NCBI RefSeq assembly: GCF_019308285.1
Contig: NZ_WWEM01000031.1
Coordinates: forward strand, 372,001-436,000
DNA: 64,000 bases
Direction of reading: 5' to 3'
From: Flavobacterium quisquiliarum
Lineage (GTDB): Bacteria > Bacteroidota > Bacteroidia > Flavobacteriales > Flavobacteriaceae
The position numbers were made by a program, and so were the translations under genes. Of the stretch, positions 50,966-58,879 are shown one piece after another. Every line of letters starts with the position of its first letter. Position 1 is the first letter of the stretch. The notes beneath the pieces were generated by a model. That model had not been told where the DNA came from. It was given only the letters and a program-made list of their open reading frames with translations, and searched no databases.

Positions 50966-51902
50966 TTTTATAAAAATCCTGAGAATAGATTGAACAACCT
51001 AACTCTTCTTTTTGTTTTAAAAGCCCTTCATTATATCCAGATAGATTATTTTCATCAACAATTCCCATATCAAAAAAGATCTTTCCATCTTCTTTGTATT
51101 TTTGAATTAAATTAATGAATAAAAAATCTAAAGCTCTAAATTTTTCACCTTTTTTTGAAGTTGCCCCATATTGAGATTTAACTACATTTCTTGTTTCGAA
51201 AATTGTTATTCCGGCAATAATTTCGTCATTTGTATAGGCAGAAAACTGTCTAATATTCAGAGGAAAATTAGCTTTTAAATATGATATTTCTGCTTCAGAA
51301 TGAACGGGTTTTACGCAAAATTTTTCTAAAAGTCTTGGCTGTAGAATGTTTTCCCAAAAAGGATTAAACCCTTCTTCTTCAACAATATGCAAATCAAGAT
51401 TTTCAATTCTTCTAAAATGTTTTAATTTGCTTTTTGAGATTTTAAGTTCCGTTGATAAATTAACAGCCAGATTCATTTCTTTTCTTTCTAAAACCGCTCC
51501 TCTTTTCAACAAAAAAAACTCCATAGCTGCATTTCCTTCTAACAAATAAAAATCAGGAATTGGTTTATAATAAAAAGTTTCAATCTTATTTTCTTTCAAA
51601 AAAAGTAAAATATCATCTAAAATAGATTCTACCTTTTCGCCATTCAATTTAGAAGAAAAAACCAATCCGCCGTAAGTAAGTCCCTGATGTGAATAAACGG
51701 TATTTCCATTTTTATTGGCTGGAAGAATGGCTCGCAATTTTTCCTCTTCAAAAACCAAAAGAGAAAAATCTTCAAATCGATCTTTATGATATTCCATAAA
51801 ATCGCGATGAAATAAAAAAGTAGCATTTTTGGCCTGATCAACAAAGTTGTTCCAAATAGAAAAATCGTTCTGATTGTATATTTTAATACTATATTTTTTC
51901 AT
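50949..51902 (-). CDS. GNAT/FemAB-like acyltransferase
   Basis: About 317 residues from the ATG at 51902 (the longer frame opens at a TTG and would overlap the TRIC gene). The layout is a double GNAT-like (FemAB) fold: QNDFSIWNNFVDQAKNATFLFH near the start (the 'F-h-x-R-x-F-x-x-Y' part of the family), HQGLTYGGLVFS, SKSKLKHFRRIENLDLHI, and in the second half FSAYTNDEIIAGITIFE and ALDFLFINLIQKYKEDG. FemAB-like proteins in polysaccharide loci attach an amino acid or acyl group to a sugar or peptide. It ends inside the flippase start. Confidence 0.72.
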   Translation of the reverse strand: MKKYSIKIYNQNDFSIWNNFVDQAKNATFLFHRDFMEYHKDRFEDFSLLVFEEEKLRAILPANKNGNTVYSHQGLTYGGLVFSSKLNGEKVESILDDILLFLKENKIETFYYKPIPDFYLLEGNAAMEFFLLKRGAVLERKEMNLAVNLSTELKISKSKLKHFRRIENLDLHIVEEEGFNPFWENILQPRLLEKFCVKPVHSEAEISYLKANFPLNIRQFSAYTNDEIIAGITIFETRNVVKSQYGATSKKGEKFRALDFLFINLIQKYKEDGKIFFDMGIVDENNLSGYNEGLLKQKEELGCSIYSQDFYKIDFKY

Positions 51903-51909
51903 CTCCAAA

Positions 51910-52512
51910 TTACTTATGATCAAATGCTTTCAAGTGCCATTTATATTTTACAGCCATAAGTCTGATCACGATAATAACAAGTGAAGTTACCAAATATAAA
52001 ATATCATCTTCTAAGTTTAATTTTCTTAGTCCAAAAAATAATATTCCGCCAAAAATACAGATTGTTGCATAAATCTCTTCTCGAAAAACGTTTGGGATTT
52101 CGTTGCATAAAATATCTCGAATTACACCTCCAAAACAAGCTGTCATTGTTCCCAATGCAATACAAATTGCCGGATGAAGTCCTGTCAAAAGTCCTCTTTC
52201 GAGACCAATTAAGGTAAAAACCCCAAGTCCAATCGTATCAAACAAAAACAAAGAAGTTCTTAGTTTATCAAACCTTTTTCTAAAAAGAATTGCCAGAAAA
52301 AAACCTAAAATAATGACATAAACATACTGCATATCACGCATCCAGCCAACTGGAGTTCTACCAATGAGAACGTCTCGAAGTGTTCCGCCCCCTACCGCTG
52401 TCACAAAAGCAATAATAAAAACCCCAAAAGGATCCAGTTTTTTATGCATTGCCGTTAAAGCGCCGGACATAGCAAACGCCATTGTCCCAATAATATCTAG
52501 TAAATGAAACAT
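51910..52512 (-). CDS. Trimeric intracellular cation (TRIC) channel family protein (YadS/UPF0126)
   Basis: 200 residues with seven helices in two inverted repeats of three. The family glycine motifs are visible: MAFAMSGALTAMHKKLDPFG, AVGGGTLRDVLIGRTPVGWM in the first repeat, and MTACFGGVIRDILCNEIP in the second. TRIC proteins conduct K+. Bacterial copies are of unsettled physiological role. Upstream is a word-repeat string (52513-52556). The acyltransferase-like gene follows at once. Confidence 0.92.
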   Translation of the reverse strand: MFHLLDIIGTMAFAMSGALTAMHKKLDPFGVFIIAFVTAVGGGTLRDVLIGRTPVGWMRDMQYVYVIILGFFLAILFRKRFDKLRTSLFLFDTIGLGVFTLIGLERGLLTGLHPAICIALGTMTACFGGVIRDILCNEIPNVFREEIYATICIFGGILFFGLRKLNLEDDILYLVTSLVIIVIRLMAVKYKWHLKAFDHK

Positions 52513-52556
52513 TTTTTTCTGAGTTACAAAGATGCAAAGGTGCAGAGATTTTAGTA
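52513..52556 (-). repeat. Word-repeat leader of the TRIC gene
   Basis: Read toward the gene this is CTCTGCACCTTTGCATCTTTGTAACTCAG split by word: CTCTGC-ACCTTTG-CATCTTTG-TAACTC. Nearly the same word order precedes the RNA methyltransferase gene (62925-62963). CATCTTTG is one base from a -7 box. Confidence 0.5.
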
Positions 52557-52562
52557 TTGTTC

Positions 52563-52973
52563 CTATTTTTTTAATACTATTTCTACTTCAGAATTTATTC
52601 TTTTTATTGCTTCTGTAAATCTTATTTTGTCTTTCGGAGAAATTAAAATCGAGTCATATTTTCCATACATAATTTCTAATCTATCCAATGAAAGTGCAGG
52701 TGAACTTATAACATTGAACGTTTGAGAAATACTTTTTATATTTTTAATATCAATCGAAAAATCAATAAGAAAGCCACATTTTATTCGCAGTTTGTCTCTC
52801 ACAATCGTATAAAAAGTAGTAGCAAACATATGTATAATGAAAGCGCTGATACAAAACATAAAAGAAAAACCTATCCAATTTTTATCATAAGCAAACTGTA
52901 TCAGTGCTAGTCCAAAAATTACAATTAACAGCAATGCCAGCCATAAGTCAATTTTAGATTTGAATTTTTCCAT
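52563..52973 (-). CDS. Small membrane protein with bacterial PH-like domain
   Basis: 136 residues. Two N-terminal helices (LWLALLLIVIFGLALIQFAY and IGFSFMFCISAFIIHMFATTF) are followed by a beta domain (about 58-136: DKLRIKCGFLIDFSIDIKNIK, SLDRLEIMYGKYDSILISPKD) that fits the bacterial PH-like (bPH) fold. The protein is probably inner-membrane with the PH-like part in the cytoplasm. Function unknown. It lies 50 bp downstream of the TRIC leader in the same orientation. Confidence 0.75.
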   Translation of the reverse strand: MEKFKSKIDLWLALLLIVIFGLALIQFAYDKNWIGFSFMFCISAFIIHMFATTFYTIVRDKLRIKCGFLIDFSIDIKNIKSISQTFNVISSPALSLDRLEIMYGKYDSILISPKDKIRFTEAIKRINSEVEIVLKK

Positions 52974-52987
52974 TTCGTTTTCCTGAA

Positions 52988-53836
52988 TTATTTTTTAACA
53001 TAAATGGGACTTCTTTTTAATAGATAACTAACAGAATCCATCCAACTGTCTTTTACTGCTAAAAAAGGTTTACGGGTTTGAGAATAAATTTTGTCCTTAT
53101 TTTTATACATATCAAAATAAACCGTATAGTAATAATAATTTTGATTGTTTGATGTTGTAGTTGAAACATCGTTTGTTTTTACTTTTTTATTATTGTCACT
53201 CACTTTTGCATTGCCGCTGTTATAAGTGGTCGAAGTTGCCGCCGTTCCAATTGTATAGGAAACTTTTGCAGCAACAATATTATCTACTCCCAATATTTTT
53301 TCTAGATCTTCGATCGGTGTTTCGTCAATATTCTTATAATCTATTCCTGCATTGTGTAATAAACTATTAGTTGTTCTTAAATCCTGAACTGTCAGCGGAA
53401 GGATATTGGAAGATTTATCGAGAAGTTTGTTATAAAGATCGTTTTGAGCAAATTTTGCCATTTCTTCTGAACTTTCCTGCGTATCTGAATTTAAATACGG
53501 AACTGGAAGAACGGCTATTGTATTGGATTTCATTTCAGAAACTGCAATTGTAGAAGATCCTGAAGAAGGCGAACTATTTCCCTGACTAACATCAAAAGTC
53601 TGTGATCTTCCGCTGGAAAAATCAATTCTGGCAATTTGTGAAACGTCAAGCGAAATCTGAAGTGTTTCTCCCGGAAGTGAATATTCTACTGTTTTATCAG
53701 ACATTTTTGAAATGGTACATTCAATAATCTGATAATCTCTTTTTATAATTTTATCTAATTTTTTTCCGCCTTGAGCGAAACTAAAAATGAATGTAAGCAA
53801 CATTAAAACAACAAGGAAAGGCTTTCTATTTTTCAT
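52988..53836 (-). CDS. Secreted protein with CsgG/LpoB-like domain
   Basis: 282 residues. A signal peptide (PFLVVLMLLTFIFSFAQG) is followed by a beta segment (about 28-75, TISKMSDKTVEYSLPGETL) and a Ser-rich linker (about 80-95, SPSSGSS). An alpha-beta domain follows (about 108-210: TIAVLPVPYLNSDTQES, AKFAQNDLYNKLLDKS, LEKILGVDNIVAAKVSYTIG), whose order resembles the CsgG/LpoB fold. An Asn/Thr-rich insert (about 215-245) precedes the final strands. Such domains often sense or assemble surface components. I cannot assign a specific role. Confidence 0.6.
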   Translation of the reverse strand: MKNRKPFLVVLMLLTFIFSFAQGGKKLDKIIKRDYQIIECTISKMSDKTVEYSLPGETLQISLDVSQIARIDFSSGRSQTFDVSQGNSSPSSGSSTIAVSEMKSNTIAVLPVPYLNSDTQESSEEMAKFAQNDLYNKLLDKSSNILPLTVQDLRTTNSLLHNAGIDYKNIDETPIEDLEKILGVDNIVAAKVSYTIGTAATSTTYNSGNAKVSDNNKKVKTNDVSTTTSNNQNYYYYTVYFDMYKNKDKIYSQTRKPFLAVKDSWMDSVSYLLKRSPIYVKK

Positions 53837-53938
53837 GTTTTAGAAGTTTAATTTTACTCTTAAAAACTAATAATCAGTTAAATATAAAAAAAATATAACT
53901 TCAAATAAAAAAACATTTTCAATTCTTAGTCCAAACTA

Positions 53939-54682
53939 TTACATATGCTGTGTATAGAAATTATAATCTTTTAAAATCACTCGAATAAAATCATTATTAT
54001 TTCCAGACTGATTTTTAATTCCTGTTACGCTTTCAATCTTTGCCACCAATTTGTAAATAATTTCATGGTCATTTTTAGCAGCCGCCTTTTGGTAGGTTTC
54101 TTTGATGATTCGCATATCATTATCTGAAAGTTTTATCACCAAAGGATAAGTTGGCACATACGCATCTCCAATTTCTTCCAAAATAGTATGGCTGATATTA
54201 ATTTTATTCTTTAAAGTAATAACCGCGGTTCCTGCTGCCATATCGCCCAAACGTTGTGATTTATGACTTGTAATGACCGTAATTAAACCCGGAAGCCCAA
54301 AAAAGCTGAAAAAGTCGATAACCCTAAAAAACCAGCGAACCAAATAATCACCAAATCCAGCCTGGTAACCATCAATTTTGACCACTTTAATTTTGACCAG
54401 TTTCTTTCCAAACGATTGTCCTTCAAAAATACTTTCTAAAACTAACGAATAGACAATTATGGGTGAATAGATAATTAAATAAATAGCTCCTTTGGACCAT
54501 CCATCCAAATTAAACATTAATCGGTCCACCTGCAATAGGTCAAAAACAACCAATGAAACCGTATAAATATAAGAGACAATGATAGCAATATCAATGAAAA
54601 AAGCCCCTAATCGTTCGCCTACAGTTGCAGCAATAAAATTTATTTTGACATTTTGCGTCGTGTTAATAGATAATTCTGACAT
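53939..54682 (-). CDS. RDD family membrane protein
   Basis: 247 residues. The RDD domain (about 20-150) has its Arg and Asp markers: VGERLGAFFIDIAIIVSYIYT, LVLESIFEGQSFGKKLVKIKV and QRLGDMAAGTAVITLK. Helices flank it. The cytoplasmic C-terminal part (about 165-247) is helical. RDD proteins are inner-membrane proteins of unknown, possibly transport, function. It is divergent from the SpoIIM-type gene with only 20 bp between the start codons, an arrangement kept in many Bacteroidota for the SpoIIM/DUF4129/MoxR/DUF58 module, so it likely belongs to it. Confidence 0.92.
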   Translation of the reverse strand: MSELSINTTQNVKINFIAATVGERLGAFFIDIAIIVSYIYTVSLVVFDLLQVDRLMFNLDGWSKGAIYLIIYSPIIVYSLVLESIFEGQSFGKKLVKIKVVKIDGYQAGFGDYLVRWFFRVIDFFSFFGLPGLITVITSHKSQRLGDMAAGTAVITLKNKINISHTILEEIGDAYVPTYPLVIKLSDNDMRIIKETYQKAAAKNDHEIIYKLVAKIESVTGIKNQSGNNNDFIRVILKDYNFYTQHM

Positions 54683-54702
54683 ATTTTATATTTTAGCCTA
54701 CA

Positions 54703-55683
54703 ATGAGAGAAATCGCTTTTATAAAACAAAACAAAGAAAAATGGCTCGAATTCGAGCTGGCAATTTTCGGTAAAGCTAAAAAAAATCCTGATGAATTAGC
54801 TAATTTGTACATTCAAATGATGAATGACTTAGCTTATGCCCAAACGTATTACCCTAAAAGTAAAACGGTTGTGTATCTCAACCATCTTGCTTCTCAAATT
54901 TATCAAAAGATTTACAAAACCAAACGCACCGACAGTAATCAGTTTATTGATTTCTTTAAGATTGATGTTCCGCTGTTGGTTTATGAATACAAAAGATATT
55001 TATTATATGCCTTTGCTTTATTTTTTGTGACGGTTTCTATTGGTGTACTTTCTGCTCGTTATGATCAGGACTTTGTCCGATTGATTTTAGGGGACGAGTA
55101 CGTAAATATGACTTTAGAAAACATCAAAAAAGGAAATCCAATGGCCGTTTATGGATCCGGCAGTAATTGGGGAAGTTTTATAGGCATTACCGTAAACAAT
55201 CTTTATGTTGGAGCCAAATGTTATTTCTATGGTATTTTTGCTGGTATAGGTACTTTTTTTGTTTTCCTTCAAAACTGTATCATGCTGGGTTCTTTTCAAT
55301 ATTTCTTTTACGAGCAAAATGTTTTCTGGAAAAGTGTACGAGGTATCTGGATTCATGGTTCTATGGAAATTTTTGCTATTGTTATTGAAGCCATGACAGG
55401 ATTTATTTTGGGAGCTTCTATTCTTTTTCCTAAAACTTTCTCCAGAGTAAATTCTTTTAAGATTGGATTTAAAAACAGCTTCAAAATTTTCTTGAGTACT
55501 TTTCCTTTTACGATAAGTGCCGGTTTTCTGGAAGGTTTTATTACTAGATATTCTATTGATATGCCTAATTGGCTAAGCAGTTTTATCATTTTATTTACGC
55601 TTGCCCTTATTTCGTTTTATTACCTGGTTTATCCTTTTATAGTACACAAAAAATTAAATTCCTTAACCGCCGCAAAACTTTAA
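54703..55683 (+). CDS. Stage II sporulation protein M-like (DUF95) membrane protein
   Basis: 326 residues. The family N-terminus MREIAFIKQNKEKWLEFE is followed by a soluble helical part, then membrane helices (about 105-310) with GNPMAVYGSGSNWGSFIGI (G-x-x-Y motif), FLQNCIMLGSFQYFFYE and LSTFPFTISAGFLEGFITRY. SpoIIM-type proteins (also called DUF95) are integral membrane proteins. In sporulating firmicutes they aid engulfment; here, with MoxR and DUF58, they are part of a module of unknown function. The start is certain from the conserved opening. Confidence 0.93.
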   Translation: MREIAFIKQNKEKWLEFELAIFGKAKKNPDELANLYIQMMNDLAYAQTYYPKSKTVVYLNHLASQIYQKIYKTKRTDSNQFIDFFKIDVPLLVYEYKRYLLYAFALFFVTVSIGVLSARYDQDFVRLILGDEYVNMTLENIKKGNPMAVYGSGSNWGSFIGITVNNLYVGAKCYFYGIFAGIGTFFVFLQNCIMLGSFQYFFYEQNVFWKSVRGIWIHGSMEIFAIVIEAMTGFILGASILFPKTFSRVNSFKIGFKNSFKIFLSTFPFTISAGFLEGFITRYSIDMPNWLSSFIILFTLALISFYYLVYPFIVHKKLNSLTAAKL

Positions 55684-55692
55684 TACCAAGTA

Positions 55693-56469
55693 ATGACAAG
55701 ATTATTTTTTATTTTATCTTTTCTTTTTTGCTGCTGTGTTTCTAAGGCTCAGGATTCTACTGTTGTACCTATAGATCCGCCTAAAATCAGTACAATTAAA
55801 TATACCGAAAAGGATATTCAGGTAGATTCTAGAAAAGTAACAGTAAAACATTTCGATAAAAATTTCAAGAAAAAATATACAGATCCTGAATTTATATACG
55901 AATATAAAGCCCCCGAAAAAAACTGGTGGGATCATTTTAAACATTGGCTGGCAAACCTATTCGCTAAATTATTCAATTTTAAAAGCGTAAAAACCTCACT
56001 TGACTTTGTTGTTATTTTATTCAGAGTTATTATGGTTTTGGTAGTTGTTGCTTTAATCTATTTTATAGCAAAAGCTCTAACCAAACAGGAAGGAAGATGG
56101 ATTTTTGGAAAAAATGCCAATAAAAAAGCAATTTTTTATTCTGATGCCGAGAAAAACATTCATCTTTTAGATTTCGAAAAATTAATTAAAGAAAGTATTG
56201 AGGCTGGAGAGAAAAGAGTCGCTGTACGTTATTATTATCTGTGGCTTTTAAAAGTTATGGCACAAAGCAATTATATTGAATGGGATATCGAAAAAACCAA
56301 TTCTGATTATTTATACGAATTGCAACAGCCTGTTCACAAAGAAGAATTCATGTATCTTTCTTATTTGTACAATTACATCTGGTACGGCGAATTTGAAATA
56401 GATGATATTGTATTCAGAAAAACAGAGAATAGATTTAAGAATGCTTTAAAAATGTTTGGCAATGGATAA
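55693..56469 (+). CDS. DUF4129 domain-containing protein
   Basis: 258 residues. A signal peptide (FILSFLFCCCVSKAQ) is followed by a periplasmic segment (about 25-100, with IQVDSRKVTVKHFDKNFKKKY and NWWDHFKHWLANLFAKL) and one membrane helix (about 110-130). The DUF4129 cytoplasmic region (about 140-258: KNIHLLDFEKLIKESIEAGE, YLWLLKVMAQSNYIEWDIEK) follows. The family is nearly always next to MoxR/DUF58 genes. It overlaps the DUF4350 gene by 8 bp, counting its ATG at 56462. Confidence 0.9.
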   Translation: MTRLFFILSFLFCCCVSKAQDSTVVPIDPPKISTIKYTEKDIQVDSRKVTVKHFDKNFKKKYTDPEFIYEYKAPEKNWWDHFKHWLANLFAKLFNFKSVKTSLDFVVILFRVIMVLVVVALIYFIAKALTKQEGRWIFGKNANKKAIFYSDAEKNIHLLDFEKLIKESIEAGEKRVAVRYYYLWLLKVMAQSNYIEWDIEKTNSDYLYELQQPVHKEEFMYLSYLYNYIWYGEFEIDDIVFRKTENRFKNALKMFGNG

Positions 56470-57667
56470 AAACGTTAAAATATACATTGCTATTCTCGTT
56501 TTAATATTCGGTTTAGTACTGCTTACAGACAATGGAAAACCAAAACCTATTGACTGGACTCCTACTTACTCTGTAAATGATAAGATTCCGTTTGGATTAT
56601 ACATTTTCGACCATGAAGTAAATGGCTTTTTTAAGAATCAAAAAGTAGAAAAAATTTCGGTTCAAACACCTTATGAATATTTAGATTCTCAATATGATGA
56701 AAGAAAAAATGTAGAAAACTATAAAATCAAAGGAACCTTTATTAATATTTCTGAAGCCAATAATATTGACGAACAATCTATGAAAGAGATTTTGTATTTT
56801 GTTTCGCACGGGAATAAAGCCTTTTTGAGTATGAGAGCTTTTCCAAAAATTTTATTAGATTCATTAAAAATTGAATTACAAACCGATTTTATGCCCTCAG
56901 AAAATGTTTCGATCTGGATGGCCAATAAAAATGTAAGTACAAAAAAATATACTTTAAATACTGGTTTAAGTGATTATTTTTCAAAAATAGACACTATAAA
57001 TACAAAAGTTTTAGGATATCAAAACAGTGCAAAAAACAAAAGACAGATTAATTTTATTGAAGTTCCGTATAAAAATGGTTATGTGTATTTACATACGCAG
57101 CCTGTTGCATTTACGAACTATAATCTGCTAAAAAAAGATCATTATCAATATGCAGAAAATGTGCTTTCGTATTTTACGGCAGGGAATATTTTCTGGTATA
57201 ACAAAAGCATAAATGATAAGCGAATTTCAAATTCTCCTATGCGCTATATTTTTAGCCAGCCAGCTTTAAAATCGGCTTGGCTTTTAGGACTTTTGGGAAT
57301 TTTAATTTTTATGATTTTTAATGCCAAACGAAAACAACGCATTGTACCCATTATAAAACCATTGCAGAATTTAACTGTAGATTTTACGAAAACCATTGGA
57401 AATTTATATTATCAAGAAGGCGATCACACCAATATTATTGATAAAAAGATTATTTATTTCTTAGAAAAAATTAGAACTGATTATTTGATCGACACTTCGA
57501 AATTAGATGAAGAATTTATCAAAAAATTGCATTACAAAACTGGAAAAGACGAAAAGGACATTGAAGATCTCGTTAGACTAATCAACGATCATCGAAACAG
57601 TTATCATGGAAATCTTGAGGAAGATTTAATTAAAATAAATACAGCAATAGAAAAGATTATACATTAA
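56462..57667 (+). CDS. DUF4350 domain-containing protein
   Basis: About 401 residues from the ATG at 56462 (a TTG two codons earlier is less likely). One N-terminal helix (YIAILVLIFGLVLLT) anchors a periplasmic DUF4350 region (about 25-260: DKIPFGLYIFDHEVNGFF, GTFINISEANNIDEQS, SHGNKAFLSMRAFPKILLDS, CFTAGNIFWYN-like segment). A second helix (about 275-292, AWLLGLLGILIFMIFNAKR) and a cytoplasmic C-terminus follow. DUF4350 resembles a GATase-like fold without catalytic residues that I can point to. Third gene of the module. Confidence 0.88.
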   Translation: MDKNVKIYIAILVLIFGLVLLTDNGKPKPIDWTPTYSVNDKIPFGLYIFDHEVNGFFKNQKVEKISVQTPYEYLDSQYDERKNVENYKIKGTFINISEANNIDEQSMKEILYFVSHGNKAFLSMRAFPKILLDSLKIELQTDFMPSENVSIWMANKNVSTKKYTLNTGLSDYFSKIDTINTKVLGYQNSAKNKRQINFIEVPYKNGYVYLHTQPVAFTNYNLLKKDHYQYAENVLSYFTAGNIFWYNKSINDKRISNSPMRYIFSQPALKSAWLLGLLGILIFMIFNAKRKQRIVPIIKPLQNLTVDFTKTIGNLYYQEGDHTNIIDKKIIYFLEKIRTDYLIDTSKLDEEFIKKLHYKTGKDEKDIEDLVRLINDHRNSYHGNLEEDLIKINTAIEKIIH

Positions 57668-57675
57668 TTTATTTA

Positions 57676-57734
57676 GCCACAGATTAAAAGATTTTATAAA
57701 AAATTAATCTGTGTTAATCCTTTTAATCTGTGGC
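57676..57734. repeat. 15-bp perfect inverted repeat between DUF4350 and MoxR genes
   Basis: GCCACAGATTAAAAG (57676-57690) pairs with CTTTTAATCTGTGGC (57720-57734). The loop holds a partial third copy (AATTAATCTGTGTTAATCC). It lies between two co-directional genes of the module, 18 bp before the MoxR start codon, and has no T-run. Confidence 0.85.
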
Positions 57735-57752
57735 AAAAAAAACATACCAATT

Positions 57753-58766
57753 ATGGACGACATCAATACAGCATCAGGCGAAATCACAAATGAAAATGTG
57801 AATTTTGAAACTAGAATCAATTTAGGGCCTCTTTTAGAACATGTAAACTCGATAAAAAAAGAAATTGAAACTGTAATCGTTGGACAGCACAAAATGGTGG
57901 ACCAGCTTTTGGTCGCTATTTTATCAAACGGACACGTTCTTCTAGAAGGTGTTCCAGGTGTTGCCAAAACAATTACTGCCAAATTATTATCGAAAACTTT
58001 AAATATTGGTTTCAGCAGAATTCAGTTTACACCAGATTTAATGCCTTCTGATATTTTAGGAACTTCCATCTTCAATTTGAAGAATTCTGAGTTTGAATTC
58101 AAAAAAGGGCCGATTTTCTCTAATTTAATTTTAATTGATGAAATCAACCGTGCTCCAGCGAAAACGCAAGCCGCACTTTTTGAAGTGATGGAGGAACGTC
58201 AAATCACAATTGACGGATCTGGATATCAATTAGAAACACCATTTTTGGTCATTGCAACTCAAAATCCAATTGAGCAAGAAGGAACTTATCGTCTTCCAGA
58301 AGCGCAATTAGATCGTTTTCTTTTCAAAATCACTATTGATTATCCAAAATTGAATGAAGAAATTTTAATCATTCAAAGAGAACATTCTTTGCAAGATCAT
58401 GGCAAATTAGACGCGATAAAAACCATTCTTTCTTCTGATGAAATCAAAGAATACCAAGGTTTGGTAAAACAAATTAGAGTCGAACAAAATTTATTGGAAT
58501 ACATTGCAAGGATTGTAGTAAACACTAGAGAAAATGCCTTTTTATATTTAGGAGCTTCTCCTCGTGCCTCGATTGCAATTTTAAACGCGTCTAAAGGTTT
58601 CGCAGCAATCCGCGGACGTGATTTTGTGACTCCTGAAGATATTAAAGAAGCGGCAATTCCTGTTTTACAGCATCGTGTTATTGTAACGCCAGAACGTGAA
58701 ATGGAAGGTATTACAAGCTCGGAAATCATTAAACAGATTATTGAAACAGTGGAAATACCGAGGTAA
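57753..58766 (+). CDS. MoxR-family AAA+ ATPase
   Basis: About 337 residues from the ATG at 57753. The longer frame begins inside the inverted repeat and is not family-like. Walker A GVPGVAKT, Walker B LILIDEINRAPAKTQ, sensor 1 VIATQNPIEQEGTY, arginine-finger/linker ASPRASIAILNASKGFA, and the end of the C-terminal lid. MoxR ATPases act as chaperones or remodelers for VWA/DUF58 partners, here the next gene. The stop is followed at once by a 33-bp inverted repeat. Confidence 0.95.
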   Translation: MDDINTASGEITNENVNFETRINLGPLLEHVNSIKKEIETVIVGQHKMVDQLLVAILSNGHVLLEGVPGVAKTITAKLLSKTLNIGFSRIQFTPDLMPSDILGTSIFNLKNSEFEFKKGPIFSNLILIDEINRAPAKTQAALFEVMEERQITIDGSGYQLETPFLVIATQNPIEQEGTYRLPEAQLDRFLFKITIDYPKLNEEILIIQREHSLQDHGKLDAIKTILSSDEIKEYQGLVKQIRVEQNLLEYIARIVVNTRENAFLYLGASPRASIAILNASKGFAAIRGRDFVTPEDIKEAAIPVLQHRVIVTPEREMEGITSSEIIKQIIETVEIPR

Positions 58767-58773
58767 CTTTATG

Positions 58774-58859
58774 CCTCCTGCGAGGTTTTCAAAACCTCGT
58801 AGGTATTTTTTCATTCTAAGTAATTCATACCTACAAGATTTTGAAAACCTTGCAGGAGG
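58774..58859. repeat. 33-bp inverted repeat between MoxR and DUF58 genes
   Basis: The left arm 58774-58806 and right arm 58827-58859 match at 30 of 33 positions (e.g. CCTCCTGCGAGG... against CCTTGCAGGAGG). Each arm contains its own near-palindrome GAGGTTTTCAAAACCTC. The loop is 20 bases. It begins 8 bp after the MoxR stop and ends 21 bp before the DUF58 start. Confidence 0.9.
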
Positions 58860-58879
58860 AACTAAAAAATATTTAAAAC

